From a bacterium (GTDB taxonomy: Bacteria > Auribacterota > UBA3054), in contig JAGCGH010000137.1 in NCBI GenBank assembly GCA_017649705.1, positions 1-40,656 on the forward strand: 40,656 nt of DNA, read 5' to 3'. Below the pieces are notes generated by a model, which worked only from the letters and a program-made list of their open reading frames with translations, did not search any database and was not told the DNA's origin. How positions within the stretch are numbered: position 1 is the stretch's first letter; the number at the start of each line of letters is the position of its first letter. The position numbers and the translations under genes were made by a program. Below are positions 1 to 7,720 of the stretch, piece by piece.

Positions 1-125
1 AATCTGCGGACGAATTCGTCCGCAGATTGAAAGAGTACATTGAGTACTACAATAATGATAGAATCTCTCTAGCATTGAACGGAATGAGTCCCGTTCAATA
101 TAGATTTAATTCAAAACTAACTTAA
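1..125 (+). pseudogene. IS3-family transposase (OrfB), C-terminal end, cut by window edge
   Basis: The reading frame enters from the left edge (first full codon at base 3) and ends in TAA at 123-125. The visible 40 residues include RLKEYIEYYNNDRI and LNGMSPVQYR, the typical end of the integrase-core (rve) transposase of IS3-family elements, just after the third catalytic acidic residue. Only the C-terminus is visible, so whether the element is intact or active cannot be judged. The base composition is AT-rich, unlike the GC-rich genes that follow, which fits a mobile element. I label it as a fragment because the window cuts it, not because I see damage. Confidence 0.85.
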
Positions 126-153
126 TTAACTTTTGTCCAAGATTTGGGGTTCA
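1..153 (+). mobile_element. Right end of an IS3-family insertion sequence
   Basis: Nine bases after the transposase stop is TGTCCAAGATTTGGGGTTCA (134-153), which looks like the right terminal inverted repeat of IS3-family elements. Read on the minus strand it begins with TGAACCCC. The left end lies outside the window, so the inverted repeat cannot be verified by comparison. GC-rich host sequence begins shortly after 153. Confidence 0.7.
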
Positions 154-197
154 TATCAGCAAGACGGCCTTTTTGTTTTCGGCTGAAACCAGAACGC

Positions 198-1133
198 TTA
201 AGATTCGTAGCGCCGGCGGATCTCGGAAAGCTCGGGAAGGTTCCCGGTGAAGACATAGCGCAGACTGTCCCCTATCCCCGCCCAATAGGCTTTCCTGAAA
301 CTTTTGGGGGCGCCGTAGCGCCGCATGTTGAAGAGATAGTAAAGGTGAAACAGCGGCTGGAAGAAAAGCAGGAAAAAACATAGTTGGAAAAAGCTGCCGT
401 AGCGTTTTATGATGACGGATCTGTTCCTGGCGAAGATGTAAGTCTGCAGAGGATTGGTAAGCCCCAGCCTTCTGGCGTCCGATCTTTTCACTTCCTGCTT
501 ATGGTCCGTCACGGCGCTTAAAAGAAAAAGCGCCTTGTAGCCCTGCTTTTCCATGCGGCGGCAGTAGTCCTCGTCCGCCATGGTGGAGAAAAGCCTATCG
601 TCCATTAGCCCTGTCGCCTGGGCGGCTTCTTTTTTTATGAGGGTGGCGTTGGGGACCCTATGGGTGGGATAAGTTTCCCGCTCCTTGGAAAAATTCTTGT
701 CGTTCAAGATATTCCTGCCGGTCCACAGCGAGGTCTCCCCTCCGCAGAAACAGACGGTCTTGGGAACGTCGTAGGCGTTCATGAAAAGCGGAAGAACGAT
801 GCCGAGTTTCGGATCGGAGAAAAGCTTGTCCTGGAGTTTCTCCAGCATGTCCGGGGCGATCTCGTTGTCGTCGTCGAGAAGAAGCAGGGAGTCGGTGGCG
901 AAACTTGAGAGCGCCTGGTTGTGGCAGTAGGAAAGCCCGAAATTCTCCTCGTTGCGTATAACTTTTACGCCGGGGAATTTTTCCTTCAGCATATCAATAG
1001 TCCCGTCATCGGAAGCGTTGTCATAGACCCTTGTTTCCTCAGGGATCCTTGTCCCCGACAAAACGGACCGCAGGCATTCCTCCAGAAGCTTTTTCCTGTT
1101 GCGGGTTATTATGGCGACCGTGACGCTGGGCAT
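198..1133 (-). CDS. Family 2 glycosyltransferase (GT-A fold)
   Basis: A 311-residue protein that should transfer a sugar from a nucleotide-sugar donor to a cell-surface acceptor. The N-terminus (MPSVTVAIITRNR) is the first strand of the GT2 Rossmann-like fold. The metal and donor-binding acidic motif DDDN lies at residues 87-90, and a second acidic motif DED at 187-189 is in the place of the catalytic base region. A hydrophobic stretch at about 248-268 may associate with the membrane. This is typical of rhamnosyl-type and other O-antigen/exopolysaccharide transferases, but the sugar cannot be read from the sequence. It is the last gene of the minus-strand operon, five bases after the SurA-like gene. 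Confidence 0.85.
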   Translation of the reverse strand: MPSVTVAIITRNRKKLLEECLRSVLSGTRIPEETRVYDNASDDGTIDMLKEKFPGVKVIRNEENFGLSYCHNQALSSFATDSLLLLDDDNEIAPDMLEKLQDKLFSDPKLGIVLPLFMNAYDVPKTVCFCGGETSLWTGRNILNDKNFSKERETYPTHRVPNATLIKKEAAQATGLMDDRLFSTMADEDYCRRMEKQGYKALFLLSAVTDHKQEVKRSDARRLGLTNPLQTYIFARNRSVIIKRYGSFFQLCFFLLFFQPLFHLYYLFNMRRYGAPKSFRKAYWAGIGDSLRYVFTGNLPELSEIRRRYES

Positions 1134-1138
1134 AAGGA

Positions 1139-2152
1139 TCAGGGCATCTCGTTATAGTGGATGTCGGCCCGGTTGCGCAGGAAAAGCAGCCACTCGTCGC
1201 GGTTCTTTTCAAGGACATCCCTGGCCATATACTGCAGAAGCAGAAGCTTCGATTCCTCGTAGGTGTTGGTGTGGGCCTCTTCCCTTCTGGTGACGTAAAG
1301 AAGATGCGCTCCCAGGGGGGAGACCACCACGTCGCTGACGTTGGAGACCGCCAGCTTGAAGGCCGCGTCGTGGATCTCCTGGGGCACCGTCACGGTGTCG
1401 GTCTCCAGGATCATGCCCACGGCCCCGTCGTGCTGGGCCGAGCGGCAGGAGGAGTAATCCCTGGCGGCTTTGGCGAAACTTATGTATTTATGCTCGATCT
1501 GGTCTTTGATGTAGCGCAGATATTCGTCGGCGAAAACTTCCTTGGAGCCGTCCGGGAGCATTCTCGTGTCGAAGGAGACCTGGATGTGGGAAAGCCAGAT
1601 CCTGGCCGGGACCACCAGGGCTTCCTTGACTTCCTCGTAACACTTTTTCACTTCTTCTTCCGTGGGCTGCTTTATGCCCATGTCTTTGGAGAAGACTTTC
1701 AGGGCCAGGATGTCGTCGCGGACGTTCTTCTCGAGCTCCTCAAGGGTCACGTACCCCCTTTCCTGAAGGAAGTTGATGAAGTTGTCGCTGCCGCCCAGAT
1801 CGTCGATCATTTTCGAGATGTGCTCTTTTATCTCCTCTTCGCTGACGGTCATGCTGCATTCTTTCAGGCGCTGCTTGACCAGCTCTTCGTTGATCATCTG
1901 CTCAAGCTTCTGGGTCCGCATCCTTTTTAAGAGAGCGTAATCGACGGGTTCGTGGTTCTTCTCGTACTCTTCGCCCCAGGTGGCGATGTACATTTCCAAG
2001 GTGTCGGACATCAGGGGCACGCCGTTGACGGTCGCCATGACGCGGTTGGTCTGCGCGCCAGATTCGTCCTCAAGAAGAGCCGAGTCATCGCAGCCGGAAA
2101 GCAGGGCGGCAAGAAAGAGCGCCGCGAAGAGGAAGAGAAATTTTTTCACCAT
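1139..2152 (-). CDS. SurA/PpiC-like peptidyl-prolyl isomerase lipoprotein
   Basis: A 337-residue envelope chaperone candidate. It starts with a lipoprotein signal peptide (MVKKFLFLF...LLSGC), with the lipobox Cys at residue 21, so it should be lipid-anchored outside the inner membrane. Residues about 37-165 resemble the SurA N-terminal chaperone domain (VMATVNGVPLMSDTLE, then charged helices). Residues about 180-300 resemble a parvulin (PpiC) rotamase domain, including ARIWLSHIQV and the late SDVVVSPLGAHLLYVTRR segment. SurA-like proteins help fold secreted and outer-membrane proteins. Its ATG overlaps the stop of the small basic gene upstream (ATGGTGA), so the two are translationally coupled. 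Its place behind the secreted proteases suggests it helps fold the exported products of the operon. That is inference. Confidence 0.8.
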   Translation of the reverse strand: MVKKFLFLFAALFLAALLSGCDDSALLEDESGAQTNRVMATVNGVPLMSDTLEMYIATWGEEYEKNHEPVDYALLKRMRTQKLEQMINEELVKQRLKECSMTVSEEEIKEHISKMIDDLGGSDNFINFLQERGYVTLEELEKNVRDDILALKVFSKDMGIKQPTEEEVKKCYEEVKEALVVPARIWLSHIQVSFDTRMLPDGSKEVFADEYLRYIKDQIEHKYISFAKAARDYSSCRSAQHDGAVGMILETDTVTVPQEIHDAAFKLAVSNVSDVVVSPLGAHLLYVTRREEAHTNTYEESKLLLLQYMARDVLEKNRDEWLLFLRNRADIHYNEMP

Positions 2153-2331
2153 ATCTCCTCCTCGCCGAAGCGGTCTTTCCGGCGCGGCCGGGGATCTTTT
2201 TTCCTGCGTCCCGAGAGCGCGGCCTGCTTTTGCTTTTCCTTTTTTTCCGCCATCACGGCGTGATAGCGGCTGCGGCGGCGGGAGTGGCGGAAAACTTCCC
2301 CTTCGCCCGATAAAGTTTCTTCCTTCTCCAT
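2146..2331 (-). CDS. Small, highly basic hypothetical protein
   Basis: A 61-residue frame from ATG at 2331 to TGA at 2146. Both ends interlock with neighbours: its ATG overlaps the TGA of the upstream gene (TGATG), and its own TGA overlaps the ATG of the SurA-like gene (ATGGTGA). That placement is the main reason to believe it is real. A TTG one codon upstream is a less likely start. The product is very rich in Arg and Lys (RHSRRRSRYH, RRKKDPRPRRKDR), has no signal peptide or membrane segment, and ends in acidic EEEIW. I do not recognise a family. It could bind nucleic acid or simply carry translation through to the next gene. Confidence 0.5.
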   Translation of the reverse strand: MEKEETLSGEGEVFRHSRRRSRYHAVMAEKKEKQKQAALSGRRKKDPRPRRKDRFGEEEIW

Positions 2332-3452
2332 CAATCGTCCGTGAACTGGCGTTTCAGATTCTCCATGTCCCTCTTCTCCTTGTAGGGGTCGGAGACGAGA
2401 TTGAGGAAGGTCTTGACCTTTTTGGCTTTCGGCTTGACGGTGACCATGGAACGCTGGGATCTGAGGCGCTTGTCGCCGTGCAGAGCCTCCAGATAATAGA
2501 CGCCGGGCTGCACGTGCTTGAAGATGTAGAAGCCTTCCTTGGAGTAAGTGTCGGCCTCCATGTGGATGAGCATGCCGTTGCTTCTGGCGTCCCTCAGGAT
2601 CACCCTGGCGTCAAGGTGCCGGAGCGGGTTGCCGTCCATCAGGACGTAGCCGTAGAGATCGCGGCGGTCGCGGTCGACGCTTATTCTAACGCCCTCGTTG
2701 GTAAGCGTTATCGGGAAGTAATAGAATCTTCCCTCGTTGATCCTTTCGTCAATGAAGCGCTTGCGGCGCTCCAGGACCATGGTGTAGCGGCCGGGGGTGA
2801 TGTCGCTGATGCGGAAGAGCCCGTTGGTGACCACCAAGCCGCCGGCCTGGGCGCCCTCCGGGCTCATGAGGCGCAGGAAGACGCCCTTCTGGGCGTCCTC
2901 GCCGTCCACCGTCAGTTTTCCGTAAACGGTCATTGGCATCACGAAACGAATGTTCACGTCATAACGGTAGCCGGGCTGCAGAACCAGGTTCGTGAAGAAG
3001 AACTGGTTCTTGAAGTGGGCCGTCAGCGTGTAGTAGTTGGAGCTCGTCACGTAGTAGGCGTAGGTGCCGCGCCTAGTAGTCAGCATGGATTTGAGGTCCT
3101 CGCTGTCCTCGGCGCGGAAGAAGTGCGTCTGGACGTTGGCCATGGGCTCGCCCTTGTGGTTGACCACCTTGCCGGTCAGAAGGCCGGGGCCGGAGAAAGC
3201 CAATCCGGGGATCTTCTCCTGCTTTTCCTCGGTGGAGCCTATCATGCTGTCGATGAGGGCGTCTATCTCGGACTCGTTGGGATTGACGGTCTCCTTGTCA
3301 AAGGGGTCGTCCATGTCTTTCAGCACTTTTTCCAGAAGCATCAGGTCCATGGAATCCTTCTTGACGCTTTGCACCTTGAATTCCGGGTCCATCGCGTCAG
3401 CCAAGGCGAGGCTGCAAACCAATGCTAAGAAAAGGAAAAAATTAATTTTCAT
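2331..3452 (-). CDS. Secreted protein with three carboxypeptidase-regulatory-like beta-sandwich repeats
   Basis: A 373-residue protein with a Sec signal peptide (MKINFFLFLALVCSLALADA). A linker of charged helices follows (about 21-85), then three repeats that each begin with a Gly-rich strand pair: LTGKVVNHKGEPMANV near 92, VYGKLTVDGEDAQKGV near 177 and LYGYVLMDGNPLRHLDA near 266. This is the pattern of CarboxypepD_reg-like / Ig-like beta-sandwich domains, usually structural or ligand-binding rather than catalytic. There is no PEP-CTERM tail or lipobox, so it should be periplasmic or released. It has a visible Shine-Dalgarno (GGAAGA) and follows the third protease gene by 17 bases. Confidence 0.65.
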   Translation of the reverse strand: MKINFFLFLALVCSLALADAMDPEFKVQSVKKDSMDLMLLEKVLKDMDDPFDKETVNPNESEIDALIDSMIGSTEEKQEKIPGLAFSGPGLLTGKVVNHKGEPMANVQTHFFRAEDSEDLKSMLTTRRGTYAYYVTSSNYYTLTAHFKNQFFFTNLVLQPGYRYDVNIRFVMPMTVYGKLTVDGEDAQKGVFLRLMSPEGAQAGGLVVTNGLFRISDITPGRYTMVLERRKRFIDERINEGRFYYFPITLTNEGVRISVDRDRRDLYGYVLMDGNPLRHLDARVILRDARSNGMLIHMEADTYSKEGFYIFKHVQPGVYYLEALHGDKRLRSQRSMVTVKPKAKKVKTFLNLVSDPYKEKRDMENLKRQFTDD

Positions 3453-3469
3453 ATTCTTCCGTTATTGTT

Positions 3470-5611
3470 TTATTTATTCCTGCGGAAAGCGAGAAGGCCC
3501 AAGATTGACAAAGCCGCCAAAGCGAAGGCAGGCTCGGGGATGGGGCCCTCGTCCATGCCGCTGACGGCGAAAGCGAAGGTCTGGGGGAAGGTCATCATGC
3601 TGTAGCCGTGGACGCGGATCTCTAAGTTATCCCCGGCGTAGCAGACTGATGTCTCGTACCACTCGCTGTTGTTGGTGAATTCGTTGTGGACTCTCTGTCC
3701 GGCGTTGAAATATGTGAAGAGGCCGTCGAAGAACTGCAGGTCAAGGTCGTTTTGAAGCTGGGAGCCGGCGCCGGGAGTCCCGGGGGCGTCCGTCCAGACC
3801 AGGTTTATTTTGACCGGACCCGTTTCGTTTTTCTTGAAGACGTAGGTGGCGATGTCACCCTGGTTGCTGATGACGCCTTCCACGAAGATCACGCCGTTGC
3901 TGAGGCTTTTTTCCATGTCGATATGGCCGTAGCCGTTCACGCTGTTGGGGAAATCGTCGGGTATTTCCGTATAGCTGTCATATTGGCCGTTGCCCATCTT
4001 TCTGGCGCCGTGGATGAGAGCGCACTTAAGGAGGGCCGAGGAGGGCTTCTCAAAACCTTTCTCCTTAAGGGCCTGCAGCATGATGGCGGCGGCTCCGGTG
4101 GTCAGGGGCGTGGCCATGGAGGTGCCGTACATAACGGTGAAATAAGAACCTCTGCCGGGATAATACAGCTCGTTAGTTTCGTCGTCGCCGGATTCCGTGG
4201 AGACGATGTAGGTCCCGGGAGCCACCACTTCGGGTTTGAAGCGCTCGTCGCTTGCCGGGCCGCGGGATGAGAAATAAGCCATGCCCTGCTGGGTGCCGTT
4301 GTCAGGCGAGGCCACAAGGTCGTCCTTGAAAGGCTTGTCCTTTACTTGGAAAGCCGTGCCCCAGGTGGCGGTGACCTCCGGGCGGTAAGTTTCCGCCGCG
4401 CCCACGGTCAGGACGTTCTTGGCGGCGGCCTGGGGGCTTATGGTGCAGTTGCCGGCATAATCGATCTTGGTGTTGGCGTTGCCGGCCGCGAAAAGAACGA
4501 GCATGTCTGAAAGGTTGTTGCAGACGGTGTCAAGAAATTCCGAATAGGCGGTGTATTCGCCGTATTCTGTCGGATCCGCTCCGCCCCAGCTGTTGTTCAT
4601 GACGCGGGCTCCGGCTTCGTAGGCCGAATTAAAATCCTTTTCCGAGACCGTGACCACGTCGCCTCTTCTGCTCACGCCGATATTGACGATGTAGAGGTCG
4701 GCGTCCGGAGCCGATCCGGCGAAGGATCCTCCGATGTAGGGAGTCTTGCCGGTGCCGGTGGCGGAGCCGGCCACATGGGTGCCGTGGCCGTGAATGTCGT
4801 TCCAGGCGTTGCGGGACGTGTTGTTCTCGCCCACGATGCCGGCGATCTTCTTGCCCTGGAAATCAGGATGCAGAGCGTTGGCGTCGCCGGAGGTATTTCC
4901 TCTGTCGAGGCCGGTGTCCGCTATGGCGACCGTCACGCCTTTTCCCGTGTATCCCAGATCGTTCATGGGGGTCACGTTCATCAGTCCCGCGCTCTTCGCG
5001 ACGTTGTTGAAGACCTGGCATTTCGGCTTGGGACCAATTCTCAAGACGTCGCTTCTCAAGGAGAGCTGTTCAACGAGCGATGACCTGACCTTGGCTTCCA
5101 GGATGGGAGGATTCTGGGATATGGTCAGGATCTCGGATCCGCCTTTTTCCTCGAGATAATTTTTCACGGCTTCCGCGGCCTCTTTGGAAACGAGGCGCAG
5201 CGAGATCTCGGAAAAATCTTCCCCGAAGGATGAGACGCTTTTCCTGAAAAGTGAGGAAGTCTTGTATTCCGGAAGGTATTCCGCGGTGAAAAGAATGCTG
5301 AAGTTCAGTTTGAGTTTTTCCAGGGCTTCCTTGCTGCCCAGCATGATGTAGGCGTTGGGCGGCAAATGGCCGATGACTTTCAATCCCAGATCATTCACTG
5401 CCTCCAGTTCCTTGGCGTCAAAATTCTTTTCGGGCTGGACGATGAACTGGTACTCCCCGAGGGCCGTGGGAAGGCATTGCGTCGAGGAAGAGCTGGCAAC
5501 GGAGGGCGCGGAGGGGTCGATGGTGCACTCGCTGAGTTTAATGAGTCCCGGGTTGGCGAAAACCGCCGCGGCGGTCAGGATTGGAAGCAGAAGAAGAAGA
5601 AACTTTTTCAT
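3470..5611 (-). CDS. Subtilisin-like (S8) serine protease with PEP-CTERM anchor, copy 1
   Basis: A 713-residue secreted protease. It has a signal peptide (about 1-19), a prodomain-like region (about 50-200), and a complete S8 catalytic triad: Asp232 in ADTGLD, His276 in HGHGTHVAGS and Ser498 in GTSMATP. The oxyanion Asn is at 378 (FAAGN). After the catalytic domain comes a jelly-roll-like segment with WTDAPGTP and NDLDLQF, as in KP-43-type subtilases. The C-terminus is PEPAF, a hydrophobic helix and FRRNK, a PEP-CTERM sorting signal read by an exosortase and seen in exopolysaccharide-making Gram-negatives. No exosortase gene is in the window. It lies six bases after copy 2, with no clear ribosome binding site. 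The substrate is unknown. Confidence 0.92.
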   Translation of the reverse strand: MKKFLLLLLPILTAAAVFANPGLIKLSECTIDPSAPSVASSSSTQCLPTALGEYQFIVQPEKNFDAKELEAVNDLGLKVIGHLPPNAYIMLGSKEALEKLKLNFSILFTAEYLPEYKTSSLFRKSVSSFGEDFSEISLRLVSKEAAEAVKNYLEEKGGSEILTISQNPPILEAKVRSSLVEQLSLRSDVLRIGPKPKCQVFNNVAKSAGLMNVTPMNDLGYTGKGVTVAIADTGLDRGNTSGDANALHPDFQGKKIAGIVGENNTSRNAWNDIHGHGTHVAGSATGTGKTPYIGGSFAGSAPDADLYIVNIGVSRRGDVVTVSEKDFNSAYEAGARVMNNSWGGADPTEYGEYTAYSEFLDTVCNNLSDMLVLFAAGNANTKIDYAGNCTISPQAAAKNVLTVGAAETYRPEVTATWGTAFQVKDKPFKDDLVASPDNGTQQGMAYFSSRGPASDERFKPEVVAPGTYIVSTESGDDETNELYYPGRGSYFTVMYGTSMATPLTTGAAAIMLQALKEKGFEKPSSALLKCALIHGARKMGNGQYDSYTEIPDDFPNSVNGYGHIDMEKSLSNGVIFVEGVISNQGDIATYVFKKNETGPVKINLVWTDAPGTPGAGSQLQNDLDLQFFDGLFTYFNAGQRVHNEFTNNSEWYETSVCYAGDNLEIRVHGYSMMTFPQTFAFAVSGMDEGPIPEPAFALAALSILGLLAFRRNK

Positions 5612-5617
5612 ATTTTT

Positions 5618-7714
5618 TTATTTGGTTTTTCTGCCAAGAAGCAGAAGGGTTAAAAACGCGAAAAGGACTATGGAAGGCTCGGGCACGATCTCGTCCACGC
5701 CGGAAACGGCCAGGGCGAAGGCCTGGGGAGAGCGCATGAGATTGGCGGCTTTCACGATAACCTCGATGTTATCGCAGAGCGGGAATTCCTCCACGCGGAC
5801 TTTTTCAGAAACGTTCAGGGTGTCGGTGCCGGATCTCAATCCGTTGGGAAGATAGGTGGTCTCCCCGTCCGTAACTTCAAGGTCAAGGTCGTTGATGAGG
5901 GCTTTCTCCGCTCCCACGCTTCCCTGCCTGTCGGTCCAGCAGAGGGTGACGCAAAGGGGACCCGGAGTTGTCTTCTCAAAGGCGAAGGTGATTTCGTCGC
6001 CGGTGTTTTTGAAGGAATCCTCAATGGCGAAAAGCTTGCCGCAGCCGGGAGCGATGCTCTCTTTCAGATCGACGTGCCCGAAGCCGTTCACGCAGTTCGG
6101 GACCTTAAGGGGGATCTCTTCGTTGGTCCTGTACTGTCCCCTGCCCATGGAGCGCGCGCCGTTGATAAGCACCGCCCTCACCAGCGCCGAGGAGGGATTC
6201 TCAAAGCCGTGCTCCCTGAGATACTGCATAATGTCGGCGCAGGCTCCCGCCGTGAGAGGCGTGGACATGGAGGTGCCGGACATGAAGGTGTAATAGCTCA
6301 CCCTTGTACCGTTGTTAAGGTAGTCGTAAAGGGATTCCGTGGATTTGACCTGGGTGCCGGGGGCGCAGATGTCAGGCTTGGCGCGGCCGTCCTTGGCGGG
6401 CCCCCTGCTGGAGTTCATCATCATCCCCTGCTGGACGTCGTTGGCGGGATAAGCGATCCTGTCATCGTAAAAAATGCTCCCGGGAGAGGCGCCGTAAGTG
6501 GCGTAGGTCGTGTAAACGTCCGGACGATAGTTTTCGGAGGCGCCCACCGTGATGACGTTCTTGGAAACAGCCGCCGAACCCATGGTGCAGTTGCCCTCCG
6601 TTATGATGTCCTTGTTGTTGTTGCCGGCCGAGAAAAGCACCAGATAATCCGGATATCTGCTGCAAATCTGGTCCCAGGCGCGGGCGCTGCTGTTGTAGGT
6701 GCCGTCGCCGCCGGTACCGTAGGAATTGCTCATGATGCGGGCGCCGGCATTGTAGGCTAACTTGACGTCACTCTCGTCGGGAGCAGCGATCCCGGTGCCG
6801 GCTCCGCCGCAGCAGATGAAGTAAATGTCGGCGTCCGGGGCCATGCCGGCCGCGCCGGCATCCACCGTTCCGTTGCCCAGGACCGAACCGGCCACATGGG
6901 TGCCGTGTCCGTTCAGATCGCTCCAGTCAGTCCTGGAGGTATTGTAGCTGCAGACGACGCCGGTGATGTTTTTCCCTTTGAAATCCGGGTGAATGGTGTC
7001 GGGATCCCCGCTGTCGAACCCGGTGTCGGCGACGCAGACGGTAACGCCTTTTCCGGTGTAACCCATATCGTTGGCCGCCTCGACGTTCATCAGGGCCTCC
7101 GTCTTGGCGACGTCGTTGTTTATGGTAAACACAGGCTCTTCCTCAACGTTCACCACGGCGCTGAGACGGGTGAGCTTCGGGACCAGATCCCAATTTATCT
7201 CCGCCCTGATCATAGCCGCGCTCTCGCTGTAGAATTCGCATTTGGACGCGCCGTTATCTTTGAGGAACTTTTCCACTTCCTCGTATTTCGAACCGGAAGC
7301 GAGAATGATGAAAGCGGAGAAAGGCTCGCTTTGGGCCGACATGGCTTTGGCGGAGGCGCTGTCGGTCTTGTATTCCGGAAGATACTCCCCGGCGTAAAGG
7401 ATCTCGCAGTACGCCTTCAGTTCCTCCAGCTCGTCCATGGTCGCCAAAAGATGATAAGCGTTAGGCGGGAAGAAATCCGTAAAGACGATGCCCATCTTCT
7501 CTATGGCCTCGGCCTCCTCGAAGCTGAAGTTATGCCTCGGCTGAACGATGAACTGGTATTCGTTCTGCGCGGTGGGAGCGCACTTCATTTCGGAAACGCT
7601 ATTAATGGAAGCGCTCTCGGGATCGATGACGGTCTCCCTGAGCCTGATGGGGCCGGGGTCGGCGAAGGCTCCCAAAGATACGGCCAAAAGCGAAAGAAGG
7701 ATGATTTTTTTCAT
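5618..7714 (-). CDS. Subtilisin-like (S8) serine protease with PEP-CTERM anchor, copy 2
   Basis: A 698-residue paralogue of its two neighbours with the same order: signal peptide (1-18), N-terminal prodomain-like region with the shared YLPEYK motif near 111, triad Asp230 (ADTGFD), His270 (NGHGTHVAGS) and Ser482 (SGTSMSTP), oxyanion Asn365 (FSAGN), a jelly-roll-like region with LCWTDRQG and NDLDLEV, and a PEP-CTERM tail (VPEPS, hydrophobic stretch, GRKTK). It differs from the others in MMMNSSRGPA where they have MAYFSSRGPA, and in SNSYG for NNSWG. These changes suggest a shifted substrate preference but leave the catalytic residues intact. It sits six bases after copy 3 and six before copy 1. 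Confidence 0.92.
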   Translation of the reverse strand: MKKIILLSLLAVSLGAFADPGPIRLRETVIDPESASINSVSEMKCAPTAQNEYQFIVQPRHNFSFEEAEAIEKMGIVFTDFFPPNAYHLLATMDELEELKAYCEILYAGEYLPEYKTDSASAKAMSAQSEPFSAFIILASGSKYEEVEKFLKDNGASKCEFYSESAAMIRAEINWDLVPKLTRLSAVVNVEEEPVFTINNDVAKTEALMNVEAANDMGYTGKGVTVCVADTGFDSGDPDTIHPDFKGKNITGVVCSYNTSRTDWSDLNGHGTHVAGSVLGNGTVDAGAAGMAPDADIYFICCGGAGTGIAAPDESDVKLAYNAGARIMSNSYGTGGDGTYNSSARAWDQICSRYPDYLVLFSAGNNNKDIITEGNCTMGSAAVSKNVITVGASENYRPDVYTTYATYGASPGSIFYDDRIAYPANDVQQGMMMNSSRGPAKDGRAKPDICAPGTQVKSTESLYDYLNNGTRVSYYTFMSGTSMSTPLTAGACADIMQYLREHGFENPSSALVRAVLINGARSMGRGQYRTNEEIPLKVPNCVNGFGHVDLKESIAPGCGKLFAIEDSFKNTGDEITFAFEKTTPGPLCVTLCWTDRQGSVGAEKALINDLDLEVTDGETTYLPNGLRSGTDTLNVSEKVRVEEFPLCDNIEVIVKAANLMRSPQAFALAVSGVDEIVPEPSIVLFAFLTLLLLGRKTK

Positions 7715-7720
7715 AAGTTT

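Noticed and set aside
1980-3428. A 482-residue plus-strand open frame across the small basic gene and the repeat protein
   Set aside because: Antisense to genes with signal peptides and coupled junctions; composition is typical of a shadow frame.
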